A stretch of 22,169 nucleotides of DNA, from positions 1 through 22,169 of the forward strand of contig JAEYWA010000071.1 in the NCBI GenBank assembly GCA_023431385.1. The letters are read 5' to 3'. The stretch comes from Bacillota bacterium (GTDB taxonomy: Bacteria > Bacillota > Clostridia > Acetivibrionales > DSM-1351). Numbering within the stretch: the stretch's first letter is position 1; every line of letters starts with the position of its first letter. Positions 7,338-14,669 of this stretch are shown piece by piece. The notes under the pieces were generated by a model. The model saw only the letters and a program-made list of their open reading frames with translations, did not search any database and was not told the origin of the DNA. Position numbers and translations under genes: made by a program.

Positions 7338-9105
7338 TGCTTAACTCCAGGAACTTTTCAATATCCTGTTCGATAGTCTTAAGAGAGCTTCTCCAAAACT
7401 CAATGTTCTGAACGTCTATATTCATGAGCCTGGTTACGTCAGCTATTTTCATCTTCCCGGTGACACTTAACAGCGCTTCGTAGTCCTTAACAAAAGCACT
7501 GCCTTTCTTTTCGTACTCCGCATACAGACCCTTGGCAAACAGTAGACCAAAGGCGTAGGGGAAGTTATAGAAGTTAGCATTGGCAAAGTAGTAATGGGGT
7601 TTGCAGGCCCACATATATTTATGCATATACTCATGGTCCAGCCCGTCTCCGTATGCCTCCTTTTGAGCCCACAACATAAGCTCATTCAATTCCTCGGTTG
7701 ATAGTGAACTGTCCTTTCTTCTTTTGAAAAGCTCACTTTCAAAAAGAAAACGACTATATATATCAACTATTACCTGGGTACTATCGCTCAACTCCATTTC
7801 AAGTATTGCGAAGGCTTCATCCTTTGAGGCCGTCTTTATCGTAGTCTTTTTCACAATGGTCTCACAGAAAATAGAGGCTGTTTCTGCCAGAGGCATAGGG
7901 TAATCGCTGTTCAAAATGCTCTCCTGCTTTACACATTCGTTATGAAAGCCGTGTCCCAATTCGTGAGCCATTGTTACAATATCACTAAAAGTCTCCCCAT
8001 AATTAAGCATAACCCTGCTTTGCCCTATGGCATGCAAATCCTCACAAAAAGCACCGCCGATTTTTCCTTCTCTTGGATAAACGTCTATCCATTCGGAATC
8101 TATGGCCTTTTTAGTGAAATTTGCCAGGTTGTCACTAAAGGTTCGAAAATTATCTTCGACAATCTTTTTTGCATCCTCATAGTTATACTTTTTATTCGTT
8201 TCACCCAGCGGAGCGAATAAGTCAAAGAAGGGAAGGCCGTTTTTACTTCCAATCAACTGTCCCTTGGCCCTGAGATATTTTCTGAAGGACGGAAGACTTT
8301 CCTTCATTGCGTCCAACATTGTGTTAAGAGTCTTCTCCTCCATTCTTGAATTGAATAGAGTTTCGTGAAGAGGGGATTTGAAGCCTCTCATTTCTGCAAC
8401 AGTAATAACTTCACCTTTTATTCCATTTAAGCATGCTGCTAGAGAGTCGGCAATTTTTTTATAGGAAGCAAGCTCTGCGTCATAAGCCTTCTTTCTCAAT
8501 TCTCTGCTGCCCTCATAGGCCATGTTTCTGATAACAGACAAGGGCAGCAGCTTATGCTCGCCTTCCAGTTCTATATCCACCTTTAAATTTGAGGTAAGCA
8601 TATCCTTAAGTTTCGACCAGGCATTGGAACCGGTATTTCTCATTTTGGCTATTACAGCTTCTTCCTTACTACTTAGTAGATAGGCACTCTTTTCAATAAT
8701 CTCGTTAATATATAATTCATGCTCCTTCAGTAATTCTGAGGCTTCTATTTCTGATCTAATATTCCTTATGGTGCCGATCCACCTATAGATTTTCGTATCA
8801 GCTTCAGCTATGGAACTAAATTTAACCTGAAGCAATTCGGAATTTCTCAAAGCAGTTTCATTCTTGGTATCAACGCTGTAGGATAATTCTGAAAAAAGAT
8901 AAAGCTTGCTATTAAGTAATGAAATTCGTTTTCTTATATCAACAAACTCTTCCAGCCTCAGCTGTACATTCTTATTGGTATTAGAGGTTTTATCAACCCA
9001 TTGAGAATACTCTTTCAATATATTATCCAAGGCCTCTACATCCCTCTTAAAATCCTCTCCATCAAAGGAAGAGTAAAGGTCCTTTAAACTCCACAAATAA
9101 TCCAT
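7321..9105 (-). CDS. pepF: Oligoendopeptidase F-like M3B metallopeptidase
   Basis: The 594-residue protein has the normal length of a clostridial PepF/M3B peptidase. The zinc motif HELGH is at 381-385 and the third ligand is Glu408 (PLAETASIF), 24 residues after the second His. The substrate-binding tail HYYFANANFYNFPYAFG (504-520) provides the Tyr/His residues typical of M3 enzymes. An N-terminal helical domain (about 1-200) precedes the catalytic bowl. There is no signal peptide, so it is cytosolic and degrades short peptides. The oligopeptide importer elsewhere in the window makes a plausible supplier. The ATG at 9105 has AGGAGG 8 nt upstream. It is first in an overlapping pair with the homocysteine methyltransferase-like gene. 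Confidence 0.92.
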   Translation of the reverse strand: MDYLWSLKDLYSSFDGEDFKRDVEALDNILKEYSQWVDKTSNTNKNVQLRLEEFVDIRKRISLLNSKLYLFSELSYSVDTKNETALRNSELLQVKFSSIAEADTKIYRWIGTIRNIRSEIEASELLKEHELYINEIIEKSAYLLSSKEEAVIAKMRNTGSNAWSKLKDMLTSNLKVDIELEGEHKLLPLSVIRNMAYEGSRELRKKAYDAELASYKKIADSLAACLNGIKGEVITVAEMRGFKSPLHETLFNSRMEEKTLNTMLDAMKESLPSFRKYLRAKGQLIGSKNGLPFFDLFAPLGETNKKYNYEDAKKIVEDNFRTFSDNLANFTKKAIDSEWIDVYPREGKIGGAFCEDLHAIGQSRVMLNYGETFSDIVTMAHELGHGFHNECVKQESILNSDYPMPLAETASIFCETIVKKTTIKTASKDEAFAILEMELSDSTQVIVDIYSRFLFESELFKRRKDSSLSTEELNELMLWAQKEAYGDGLDHEYMHKYMWACKPHYYFANANFYNFPYAFGLLFAKGLYAEYEKKGSAFVKDYEALLSVTGKMKIADVTRLMNIDVQNIEFWRSSLKTIEQDIEKFLELSSEKLG

Positions 9106-9245
9106 GTGCGTTTCCTCCTGATATTTGCTAATATTAAAAGTATACTAGATTTTTCATAAATGATACTACAAAATAATAATATTTGTTAATAATTATAACT
9201 GGGTGAATTCAGCCCGGCAACTTCTCAAAAAATTAGGAGGATTGT

Positions 9246-10613
9246 ATGGCCGAAATAAACGATATTGTCAGAAGACAGAAAGAATATTTCCAGAGGGGCG
9301 AAACAATGGAAGTCTCTTTTAGAATTAGTGCTCTTAAACGTCTTAAACAAGCAATTAAGGCTAATGAACAGTATATATTTGAGGCATTAAAGCAGGACTT
9401 GAACAAGCCGGCCTTTGAATCCTACATGACGGAAATAGGGATTGTTATTGAAGAAATAGATTATATTATTAGAAATATAAAGGGCTGGTGCAGGAAAAAG
9501 AGGGTGAGAACGCCGCTGGCACATTTTAAGTCAACATCCTATATTATTTCAGAACCACATGGTGTTGTTCTGATAATATCCCCGTGGAATTACCCCTTTC
9601 AGCTTACGATAGCTCCTTTGCTTGGCGCTATAGTAGGAGGGAACTGTGTTATTATTAAGCCCTCAGAGTATTCTGTGCACACAAGCAGACTGGTAGGTAA
9701 AATAGTAGGTGAGTGCTTTAACGAAGAGTATGTTGCGGTCATTGAAGGCGATACAGAGGTAAATCAGAGGCTGTTGAAGGAAAAATTTGATTATATATTT
9801 TTTACCGGAAGTGTGAATGTAGGGAAAATTATTATGGAGGCAGCATCCAGATATTTGACGCCTGTTACCCTGGAATTAGGGGGGAAGAGTCCCTGTATTG
9901 TAGACAGGGAAGTAAATGTTGATATCGCAGCTAAAAGAATAGTCTGGGGAAAATGCCTTAACAGCGGACAAACCTGTGTAGCTCCTGATTACCTGTATGT
10001 TCATAGTGCAGTCAAGGATGGTCTGATTCAAGCAATGGAAAAGTATATTAAAGAATTTTATGGTCAGAATCCGAGCAGAAACAGTGAATTTCCGAGGATA
10101 ATAAACGAGAGACACTTCAACAGACTGAGAGAACTGATGAAAAAGGGTAGAATTCTTGAAGGCGGGGAGGCAAATACCGAAACCCTTCAAATCGCTCCAA
10201 CCATTATAGATAATATAGAATGGGGGTATCCTGTAATGCAGGAGGAGATTTTTGGTCCTATTATGCCTGTACTTGAATTCAAAGAAATTTCTGAGGTTAT
10301 ATATGAGGTAAACAAGCATCCTAAGCCCCTTGCACTATATCTCTTTACTAATAATAAGCAAGTAGAAGCCCGGGTTTTAAAAAGTATTTCCTTTGGGGGA
10401 GGCTGCGTAAATGATACAATTGTGCATCTGGCCTCGCCAAATATGCCATTCGGAGGGGCAGGAGAGAGCGGAATGGGTGGCTATCACGGTAAATGGAGCT
10501 TTGAAACCTTCACACGTAAGAAAAGCATACTAAAAAAGTCCACTTTGTTTGATATAAAACTTCGATATGCCCCGTATGGGGATAAGTTAAAGTTGCTTAG
10601 AAAGCTTATGTGA
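9246..10613 (+). CDS. Aldehyde dehydrogenase, class-3-like
   Basis: The 455-residue protein is short for an ALDH, as in the class 3 (fatty/aromatic aldehyde, YwdH/AlkH-like) branch. The catalytic set is complete: Asn115 in SPWNYP, Lys138 in IIKPSE, Glu210 in LELGGKSP, nucleophile Cys244 in NSGQTCVAPDY, and EEIFGP (333-338) for cofactor binding. It should oxidise medium or long-chain aldehydes to acids with NAD(P)+. The C-terminus (YAPYGDKLKLLRKLM) is basic and lacks the hydrophobic membrane tail of some relatives, so it is probably cytosolic. AGGAGG lies 7 nt before the ATG. It is divergent from pepF across 140 bp and appears monocistronic. Confidence 0.92.
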   Translation: MAEINDIVRRQKEYFQRGETMEVSFRISALKRLKQAIKANEQYIFEALKQDLNKPAFESYMTEIGIVIEEIDYIIRNIKGWCRKKRVRTPLAHFKSTSYIISEPHGVVLIISPWNYPFQLTIAPLLGAIVGGNCVIIKPSEYSVHTSRLVGKIVGECFNEEYVAVIEGDTEVNQRLLKEKFDYIFFTGSVNVGKIIMEAASRYLTPVTLELGGKSPCIVDREVNVDIAAKRIVWGKCLNSGQTCVAPDYLYVHSAVKDGLIQAMEKYIKEFYGQNPSRNSEFPRIINERHFNRLRELMKKGRILEGGEANTETLQIAPTIIDNIEWGYPVMQEEIFGPIMPVLEFKEISEVIYEVNKHPKPLALYLFTNNKQVEARVLKSISFGGGCVNDTIVHLASPNMPFGGAGESGMGGYHGKWSFETFTRKKSILKKSTLFDIKLRYAPYGDKLKLLRKLM

Positions 10614-10690
10614 TTAAAGAAAAGTTTACTTGATAGCTAGAAAACAGAAGAATTAAGCTTCAGGTGCAATTCAATTTTATATATTAGGAT

Positions 10691-10716
10691 AATAGGGGGG
10701 AGAACATCCCCCTATT
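10691..10716. terminator. Hairpin between convergent aldehyde dehydrogenase and DUF3892 genes
   Basis: AATAGGGGG (10691-10699) pairs perfectly with CCCCCTATT (10708-10716) around an 8-nt loop. It lies 3 nt beyond the DUF3892 stop and 77 nt beyond the ALDH stop. The following U-tract is poor on both strands, so it may stabilise 3' ends as much as terminate. Confidence 0.5.
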
Positions 10717-10718
10717 TA

Positions 10719-10952
10719 CTATCTGAATCTTGGTATATCATCCAAATCCTCAACATCGGGATTGTTTGGATCAGCACTCAGATATTCTCCGCCGTTCTTT
10801 CCTCTGACGACATTGTAACCCTCCAGGTTACCTTGCTTTGCCATCAAAACTGCATAATTGAAAGAGCAGGTATTACCGTTTTCAAACATAACATCAGTAA
10901 TCATTCCGTCGTCATTTCTTCTGACTCTGGTAATTCTGGTTCCCAGTCTCAT
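10719..10952 (-). CDS. DUF3892-domain protein
   Basis: The 77-residue protein starts at the ATG at 10952, which has AAGGGAG 8 nt upstream. A TTG six codons earlier overlaps that site and is rejected. It matches the small DUF3892 family: an I-T-x-V-R-R strand followed by D-x-x-G-x-I-x-V-x-F-x-N-G, a helix with A-V-L-M-A-K-Q-G (about 35-42), then G-Y-N-V-V-R-G-K-N-G-x-E-Y-L and the final D-D-I-P-R-F. No signal peptide or membrane segment is present. The function is unknown. In clostridia these are usually stand-alone small genes, as here. Confidence 0.75.
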   Translation of the reverse strand: MRLGTRITRVRRNDDGMITDVMFENGNTCSFNYAVLMAKQGNLEGYNVVRGKNGGEYLSADPNNPDVEDLDDIPRFR

Positions 10953-11103
10953 ACGGTTTTCTCCCTTCAATTAATTTATTTTTAAAAGAACTGCAATATT
11001 AGTTTTACTAATAAATGAGAACATTAAACTAACTAAAATATGGACATGTAAAATATAGTTACGCAGGGTATTTTAACTTATTGAGGTGTTACCAATATTG
11101 TAA

Positions 11104-11132
11104 TTGATAGATAATTTGTAAAATGATAAAAT
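11104..11132 (+). promoter_or_regulatory. Promoter of the first GNAT gene
   Basis: TTGATA (11104-11109), a 17-bp spacer and TAAAAT (11127-11132), about 43 bp before the ATG at 11175. The -35 and -10 boxes each differ from consensus at one or two positions. Confidence 0.45.
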
Positions 11133-11174
11133 GGAGAAAATTTTAAGCTTTATTTTTATTGATGGAGGTATTTA

Positions 11175-11606
11175 ATGCAAATACGCAATATGGTTATAGA
11201 TGATTATGAGTCAGTATTCAAACTATGGACAAATACTGCGGGTATGGGAATGAGGAGTCTTGATGATACTAGAGATGGTATTGAAAAGTTTCTCAAAAGA
11301 AATCCGGCAACTAATTTTGTGGTGATAGAGGACGGAAAAATAGTCGGTGTAACCCTGGGAGGTCATGACGGCAGACGAGGTTACATATACCACACAGCTG
11401 TAGATGCAAATTACAGAGGACTCGGAATAGGTAAAGAACTGGTGGAGGCCGCGATATATGCATTTATAGCAGAAGGAATAAACAAGGCTGCATTGGTAGT
11501 ATTCAACTCAAACAGTGTGGGTAACGGCTTTTGGAGAGCTCTTGGTTGGGAACAAAGAACCGATTTGAATTATTATAACAAAAGCCTGAATAATATAAAT
11601 TTATAA
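11175..11606 (+). CDS. GNAT-family N-acetyltransferase (YpeA-like)
   Basis: The 143-residue single-domain acetyltransferase has acetyl-CoA motif A at about 75-92, with the pyrophosphate loop R81-G-L-G-I-G86 followed by KELVEAA. Motif B is NSNSVGNGFWRALGWEQR (111-128), the usual C-terminal strand-helix. It begins with the common IRxMxxxDYESVFKLW pattern of YpeA/RimI-type members. The start has GGAGG 7 nt upstream. The substrate is unknown: a protein N-terminus, an amino compound or a toxin are all possible. It is a short cytosolic enzyme, followed after 120 bp by a second but unrelated-looking GNAT, so the pair is not a recent duplication. Confidence 0.85.
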   Translation: MQIRNMVIDDYESVFKLWTNTAGMGMRSLDDTRDGIEKFLKRNPATNFVVIEDGKIVGVTLGGHDGRRGYIYHTAVDANYRGLGIGKELVEAAIYAFIAEGINKAALVVFNSNSVGNGFWRALGWEQRTDLNYYNKSLNNINL

Positions 11607-11726
11607 CATCATGAGGCTCGGAAACATTATTAATTTATGATTGTTAAATAGAGAAAGACTATACAAAAAGTATAAGCTAATAAAATATTTGAAAAAAATT
11701 ATTATAGCATTTAGGGAGGATAAATA

Positions 11727-12176
11727 ATGTCCGAATTACAAGTGAGAGAAATTTATAAGGATGAGCTGGAAGCCCTTCTGAAACTCTATACACAACTGCA
11801 TAACAATCCCATGCCTGAACTCGATGGTAGAGTCAGAGACATATGGGAGAGTATCCATGAAGACCCGAACCATCATATAATTGTAGGAATTATAAACAAT
11901 AGAATAGTAACATCATGTGTTTTATTAATAGTGAATAATCTGACTCATGGTCAGAGGCCATACGCATTGGTTGAAAATGTTATTACAGATGCTGAATTCA
12001 GGAAGAGAGGATATGCTTTAGAGGTGTTAGACTTTATCAGGGATATGGCACAGAAGCATAACTGCTATAAAATAATGCTGATGACAGGTTCCAAGGAGGA
12101 AGCAACACTAAGGTTTTATGAACGTGCAGGCTATAACAGAAATGATAAAACGGCATTTATTCAGTGGTTGAAATGA
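11727..12176 (+). CDS. GNAT-family N-acetyltransferase
   Basis: The 149-residue protein has motif A around 85-102 (VITDAEFRKRGYALEVLDF), with the CoA loop R92-K-R-G-Y-A97. Motif B is SKEEATLRFYERAGY (122-136). The last position of the CoA loop is Ala instead of Gly, which is common in this branch. AGGGAGG precedes the ATG by about 7 nt. No clear promoter was found in the 120 bp upstream, so it may be read from the first GNAT promoter. The substrate is unknown. Little sequence is shared with the preceding GNAT beyond the fold. Confidence 0.85.
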   Translation: MSELQVREIYKDELEALLKLYTQLHNNPMPELDGRVRDIWESIHEDPNHHIIVGIINNRIVTSCVLLIVNNLTHGQRPYALVENVITDAEFRKRGYALEVLDFIRDMAQKHNCYKIMLMTGSKEEATLRFYERAGYNRNDKTAFIQWLK

Positions 12177-12192
12177 AATAATAAAAAACTGA

Positions 12193-12222
12193 TGGAGTAC
12201 ATATATTTTTTGGAGTACATAT
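12193..12222 (+). repeat. 12-bp direct repeat upstream of the SLH gene
   Basis: TGGAGTACATAT occurs at 12193-12204 and again at 12211-12222, an 18-bp period. It lies about 95-125 bp before the SLH protein start, a position suited to an activator site. No protein can be named. Confidence 0.4.
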
Positions 12223-12315
12223 TTATTTAAAAATTAATTGGAACAATTTTCTTTATGCAGAAGTCTAATTTGTTGTAGGCCGACAAATAATATAAAATAT
12301 TAAGGAGGTTTTAAC

Positions 12316-13341
12316 ATGAAGAAAAGAGTTGCAGGAATTTTATTGGCAGGACTTATAATAATGTCAACTTCATTTACATTTGCTCAGTCAAATGTACAGA
12401 ATGATAGAGCTAAAACGAAATTTATTGATATATCCGATCATTGGTCTGCTAAGGCAGTACAAAGTCTGGTACAGAAGGACGCGATACCTTATGGTCAGGA
12501 TAAGTTTATTCCAGGGAAGGCTATTGCAAGAGGTGAATTTGCATTAATGCTTCACAGAGCATTGAATATACAGATAAATTATTTAAAAGAACCGGATATT
12601 AAGGACTACTTTGACGATGTCCGTCAGAATGACCCATATGCATCTGCTGTGATAGATCTTGTTACTGCCGGGGTTTTTGAGGAAAAGGGCAGTTTTAAGC
12701 CTCAGGCCTCAATGTCACGTGAGGAAATGGTACACTATATTATGCGGGCTTTCAAATATATGATGGGTGAAAAATATCCAATGATAAAAATAAGTTCTGT
12801 TTCCTTCAAGGACGCAGATAAAATCACACCGGAATACAATGGGGAAGTCGCCATGGCACAGCATTACAAACTAATTACCGGAACAGGAAATAATTTGTTT
12901 CAACCAAAAAAATCAACATCCCGTGCAGACGCCGCAGTAGTTATAAATAATCTTGTAAAGCTCCTGGACGAACAGAATCGTCCTGTTATCATTAAGCCTG
13001 ATGCAACACTTACAAATGATTCAATAGAAATGAAACTCAGTATAACAAATAGCTCAAAAAAAGCAATAATCATCAATCACACATCAGGGCAGAAATTTGA
13101 TTTTGCACTGTTGGATGCAGACAGAAATATTGTTTACAGCTGGTCAGCCAATAGGGACTTCACAATGGCATTGACTAATACTACTATTGAACCGGGTAAG
13201 ACACTAGAATTCAGTGACACATTATCAGGGGTTGCCTATACAGACATTAAGGATAAGGTTGTATACTTAAAAGCGTATATTACAGGTAAATCTGATACAT
13301 TAGAAATTGAAAATAACGGATATGAGATAAAAGTAAAATAG
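12316..13341 (+). CDS. Exported SLH-domain protein with C-terminal BsuPI-like domain
   Basis: The 341-residue protein has a signal peptide (1-24, cleavage after TFA-QS). Three S-layer homology repeats follow at about 36-83 (FIDISDHWSAKAVQSLV), 98-146 (YFDDVRQNDPYASAVIDLV) and 163-214 (SFKDADKITPEYNGEVAMA). Each has the closing R-x-E/A-x-x-x-x-x pattern. Three SLH repeats suffice to bind pyruvylated secondary cell-wall polymer. Residues about 230-330 resemble the BsuPI/intracellular proteinase inhibitor fold: LSITNSSKKAIII, SGQKFDFALLDAD, VYSWSANRDFT, and the E-P-G-K-T-L-E-F turn. The protein is therefore cell-wall anchored, displaying a possible protease-inhibitor or adhesion module. AAGGAGG lies 7 nt before the ATG. 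A strong terminator follows at 13379. Confidence 0.85.
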   Translation: MKKRVAGILLAGLIIMSTSFTFAQSNVQNDRAKTKFIDISDHWSAKAVQSLVQKDAIPYGQDKFIPGKAIARGEFALMLHRALNIQINYLKEPDIKDYFDDVRQNDPYASAVIDLVTAGVFEEKGSFKPQASMSREEMVHYIMRAFKYMMGEKYPMIKISSVSFKDADKITPEYNGEVAMAQHYKLITGTGNNLFQPKKSTSRADAAVVINNLVKLLDEQNRPVIIKPDATLTNDSIEMKLSITNSSKKAIIINHTSGQKFDFALLDADRNIVYSWSANRDFTMALTNTTIEPGKTLEFSDTLSGVAYTDIKDKVVYLKAYITGKSDTLEIENNGYEIKVK

Positions 13342-13378
13342 CGATGCTCCGAATCAACTTCTACAACAGTCGCGATAC

Positions 13379-13421
13379 AAAAACTCTACAGATTAAAAGG
13401 ATTATTGTCTGTGGAGTTTTT
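13379..13421 (+). terminator. Rho-independent terminator of the SLH gene
   Basis: AAAAACTCTACAGA (13379-13392) pairs with TCTGTGGAGTTTTT (13408-13421) with one G-U wobble, around a 15-nt loop. The right arm ends in a T-run. It lies 38 nt after the SLH stop codon. Confidence 0.7.
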
Positions 13422-13424
13422 GCA

Positions 13425-13454
13425 TTTGTAAAGGTTTGTAAAGATTTGTAAACA
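13425..13454 (+). repeat. Three tandem 10-bp repeats before the CPBP promoter
   Basis: TTTGTAAAGG, TTTGTAAAGA and TTTGTAAACA follow each other with no spacer (13425-13434, 13435-13444, 13445-13454). The period of exactly 10 bp places each copy on the same helix face. The array ends 6 bp before the -35 box. This looks like a binding site for an OmpR/PhoB-type response regulator. Confidence 0.6.
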
Positions 13455-13460
13455 AACCAA

Positions 13461-13489
13461 TTGAATTATAGTCAATGTAATAGTAATAT
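13461..13489 (+). promoter_or_regulatory. Sigma-A promoter of the CPBP protease gene
   Basis: TTGAAT (13461-13466), a 17-bp spacer and TAATAT (13484-13489). The predicted start is near 13496, about 41 nt before the GTG start codon. The upstream array of in-phase repeats suggests activation. Confidence 0.6.
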
Positions 13490-13536
13490 TAATATTAATA
13501 GGGGACTATTGGTATATTTAGTAGGAGGACTATTTA

Positions 13537-14613
13537 GTGAATAATAATGAGCAGTCTATAGAAAATAGAAAGTATCCCGGACCTGTGGCATCAGGATTAT
13601 TCTTCTCTCTAACCGCTATTTTCTTAATATATGGGGCAGACCTTCTACCCTTTGGAAATAATTACCTTAAAAGCGGAATAGGTGAGGTCCTGTTTGTTCT
13701 GCTGCCACCTTTGGTTTTTCTTTGGATAGGCAAGTATAACATAAAAGACACATTGAAGCTGAATAAAACAAAGCCTATCAATTACCTTATAATTGTATTC
13801 CTTGTGATTTTCGGACTCCCGGTGATTGGCGTTCTGAATGCATTAGCTCTGGGTATTATAAGATTAATATTTGGAAAGAATTTACCTATAGTTCAGATTC
13901 ATATACCTGATGTACCTGCACTCTTGATTACAATACTCATTGCGGGGGTTTTTGCAGGTGTTTGTGAAGAGGTCTTATTCAGAGGACTGATAAACAAGGG
14001 TTATGCAAAGCTGGGAGTTGTAGGCTCAATTGCTCTTTCATCTATATTATTCGGGATATTGCATAGAGATATTCAGAAGGCTGTAAGTACGATGCTTTTA
14101 GGTGTACTATTCGGATTTATAGTATATAGAACAAAAAGTATATATGCAGGAATTGTCGCCCACTTTATCAATAATACCGTAGCTGTTTTACTTACTTACG
14201 GGTCAGGCAAGATGCTTGAGAGGGTGGATAGCATGGGTGCACAACAAATTGAAAACTTTGATCTGTCGCAAATACCTACGATATCTCTGGTAATTGTTTC
14301 TGTTTTTTATGGGGTGCTGTTTCTGGGATGTCTCGTTGGCTTTATCGGATTAACCCATGCATTTCTCAAAACCACACAAGTTAACTTCACAGCCCCATCG
14401 AAGTTAACTCAGTTGAGAAACAGCCAGACAGAGAATGAAAACCCTCAGGAGGAACCAGTAAAAGGGAAGAAAGGCTTAAGTGTAGGGGCTGTTCTAAGTC
14501 TTCTGCCGGGGGTGATAATTATTCTACTTGTATTTGTAGGACAGATATTTGAGTTAACGAATACAAAGACAGGGTTACTATATACCCTTATAAGGAATTT
14601 AGGATTGAATTAA
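13537..14613 (+). CDS. CPBP-family intramembrane metalloprotease
   Basis: The 358-residue polytopic membrane protein carries the CPBP (Abi/Rce1-like) motifs. Motif 1 is EEVLFRG with Glu144, Glu145 and Arg149; motif 2 is FGILH with His176; motif 3 is HFINN with His209 and Asn213. These residues form the catalytic metal site within the membrane. About six helices precede or enclose the core. An extra helix (249-273), a charged linker (about 290-312, EPVKGKK-rich) and a final helix (315-338) extend it beyond the usual length. The start is GTG with AGGAGG 8 nt upstream; no ATG is in frame nearby. The target is unknown. Family roles include peptide maturation, prenyl-protein cleavage and bacteriocin self-immunity. 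Confidence 0.88.
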   Translation: MNNNEQSIENRKYPGPVASGLFFSLTAIFLIYGADLLPFGNNYLKSGIGEVLFVLLPPLVFLWIGKYNIKDTLKLNKTKPINYLIIVFLVIFGLPVIGVLNALALGIIRLIFGKNLPIVQIHIPDVPALLITILIAGVFAGVCEEVLFRGLINKGYAKLGVVGSIALSSILFGILHRDIQKAVSTMLLGVLFGFIVYRTKSIYAGIVAHFINNTVAVLLTYGSGKMLERVDSMGAQQIENFDLSQIPTISLVIVSVFYGVLFLGCLVGFIGLTHAFLKTTQVNFTAPSKLTQLRNSQTENENPQEEPVKGKKGLSVGAVLSLLPGVIIILLVFVGQIFELTNTKTGLLYTLIRNLGLN

Positions 14614-14628
14614 TTGCAAATAAATATT

Positions 14629-14666
14629 AAGGGAGTATTAATCAGGTGTCTGACTGATACTCCCTT
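14629..14666. terminator. Bidirectional terminator between CPBP and DnaC-like genes
   Basis: AAGGGAGTAT (14629-14638) pairs with ATACTCCCTT (14657-14666), and an inner ATCAG/CTGA pairing adds to the stem. GTTTTAT follows on the plus strand, and a T-rich tract (TTAATATTTATTT) follows on the minus strand. It lies 15 nt after the CPBP stop and 3 nt after the helicase-loader stop. Confidence 0.75.
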
Positions 14667-14669
14667 GTT

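Noticed and set aside
9876..10319. Minus-strand open frame of 147 codons antisense to the aldehyde dehydrogenase
   Set aside because: Overlaps the catalytic region of a complete enzyme; composition unlike a protein.
10953..10970. TTG start giving six extra residues on the DUF3892 protein
   Set aside because: The AAGGGAG ribosome site lies within this extension and serves the ATG at 10952.
11175..12176. Two adjacent GNAT genes as a recent tandem duplication or toxin-antitoxin pair
   Set aside because: The proteins share only the fold, each has its own ribosome site, and no DUF1778/RHH antitoxin is present.
12270..12298. TTGTTG-17-TAAAAT as promoter of the SLH gene
   Set aside because: Transcription would start inside the Shine-Dalgarno sequence, leaving no leader.
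13425..13454. Assignment of the tandem repeats as a true WalR box
   Set aside because: The half-sites are TGTAAA, but the spacing is 4 bp rather than the 5 bp of the WalR consensus, so only a general OmpR-type site is claimed.
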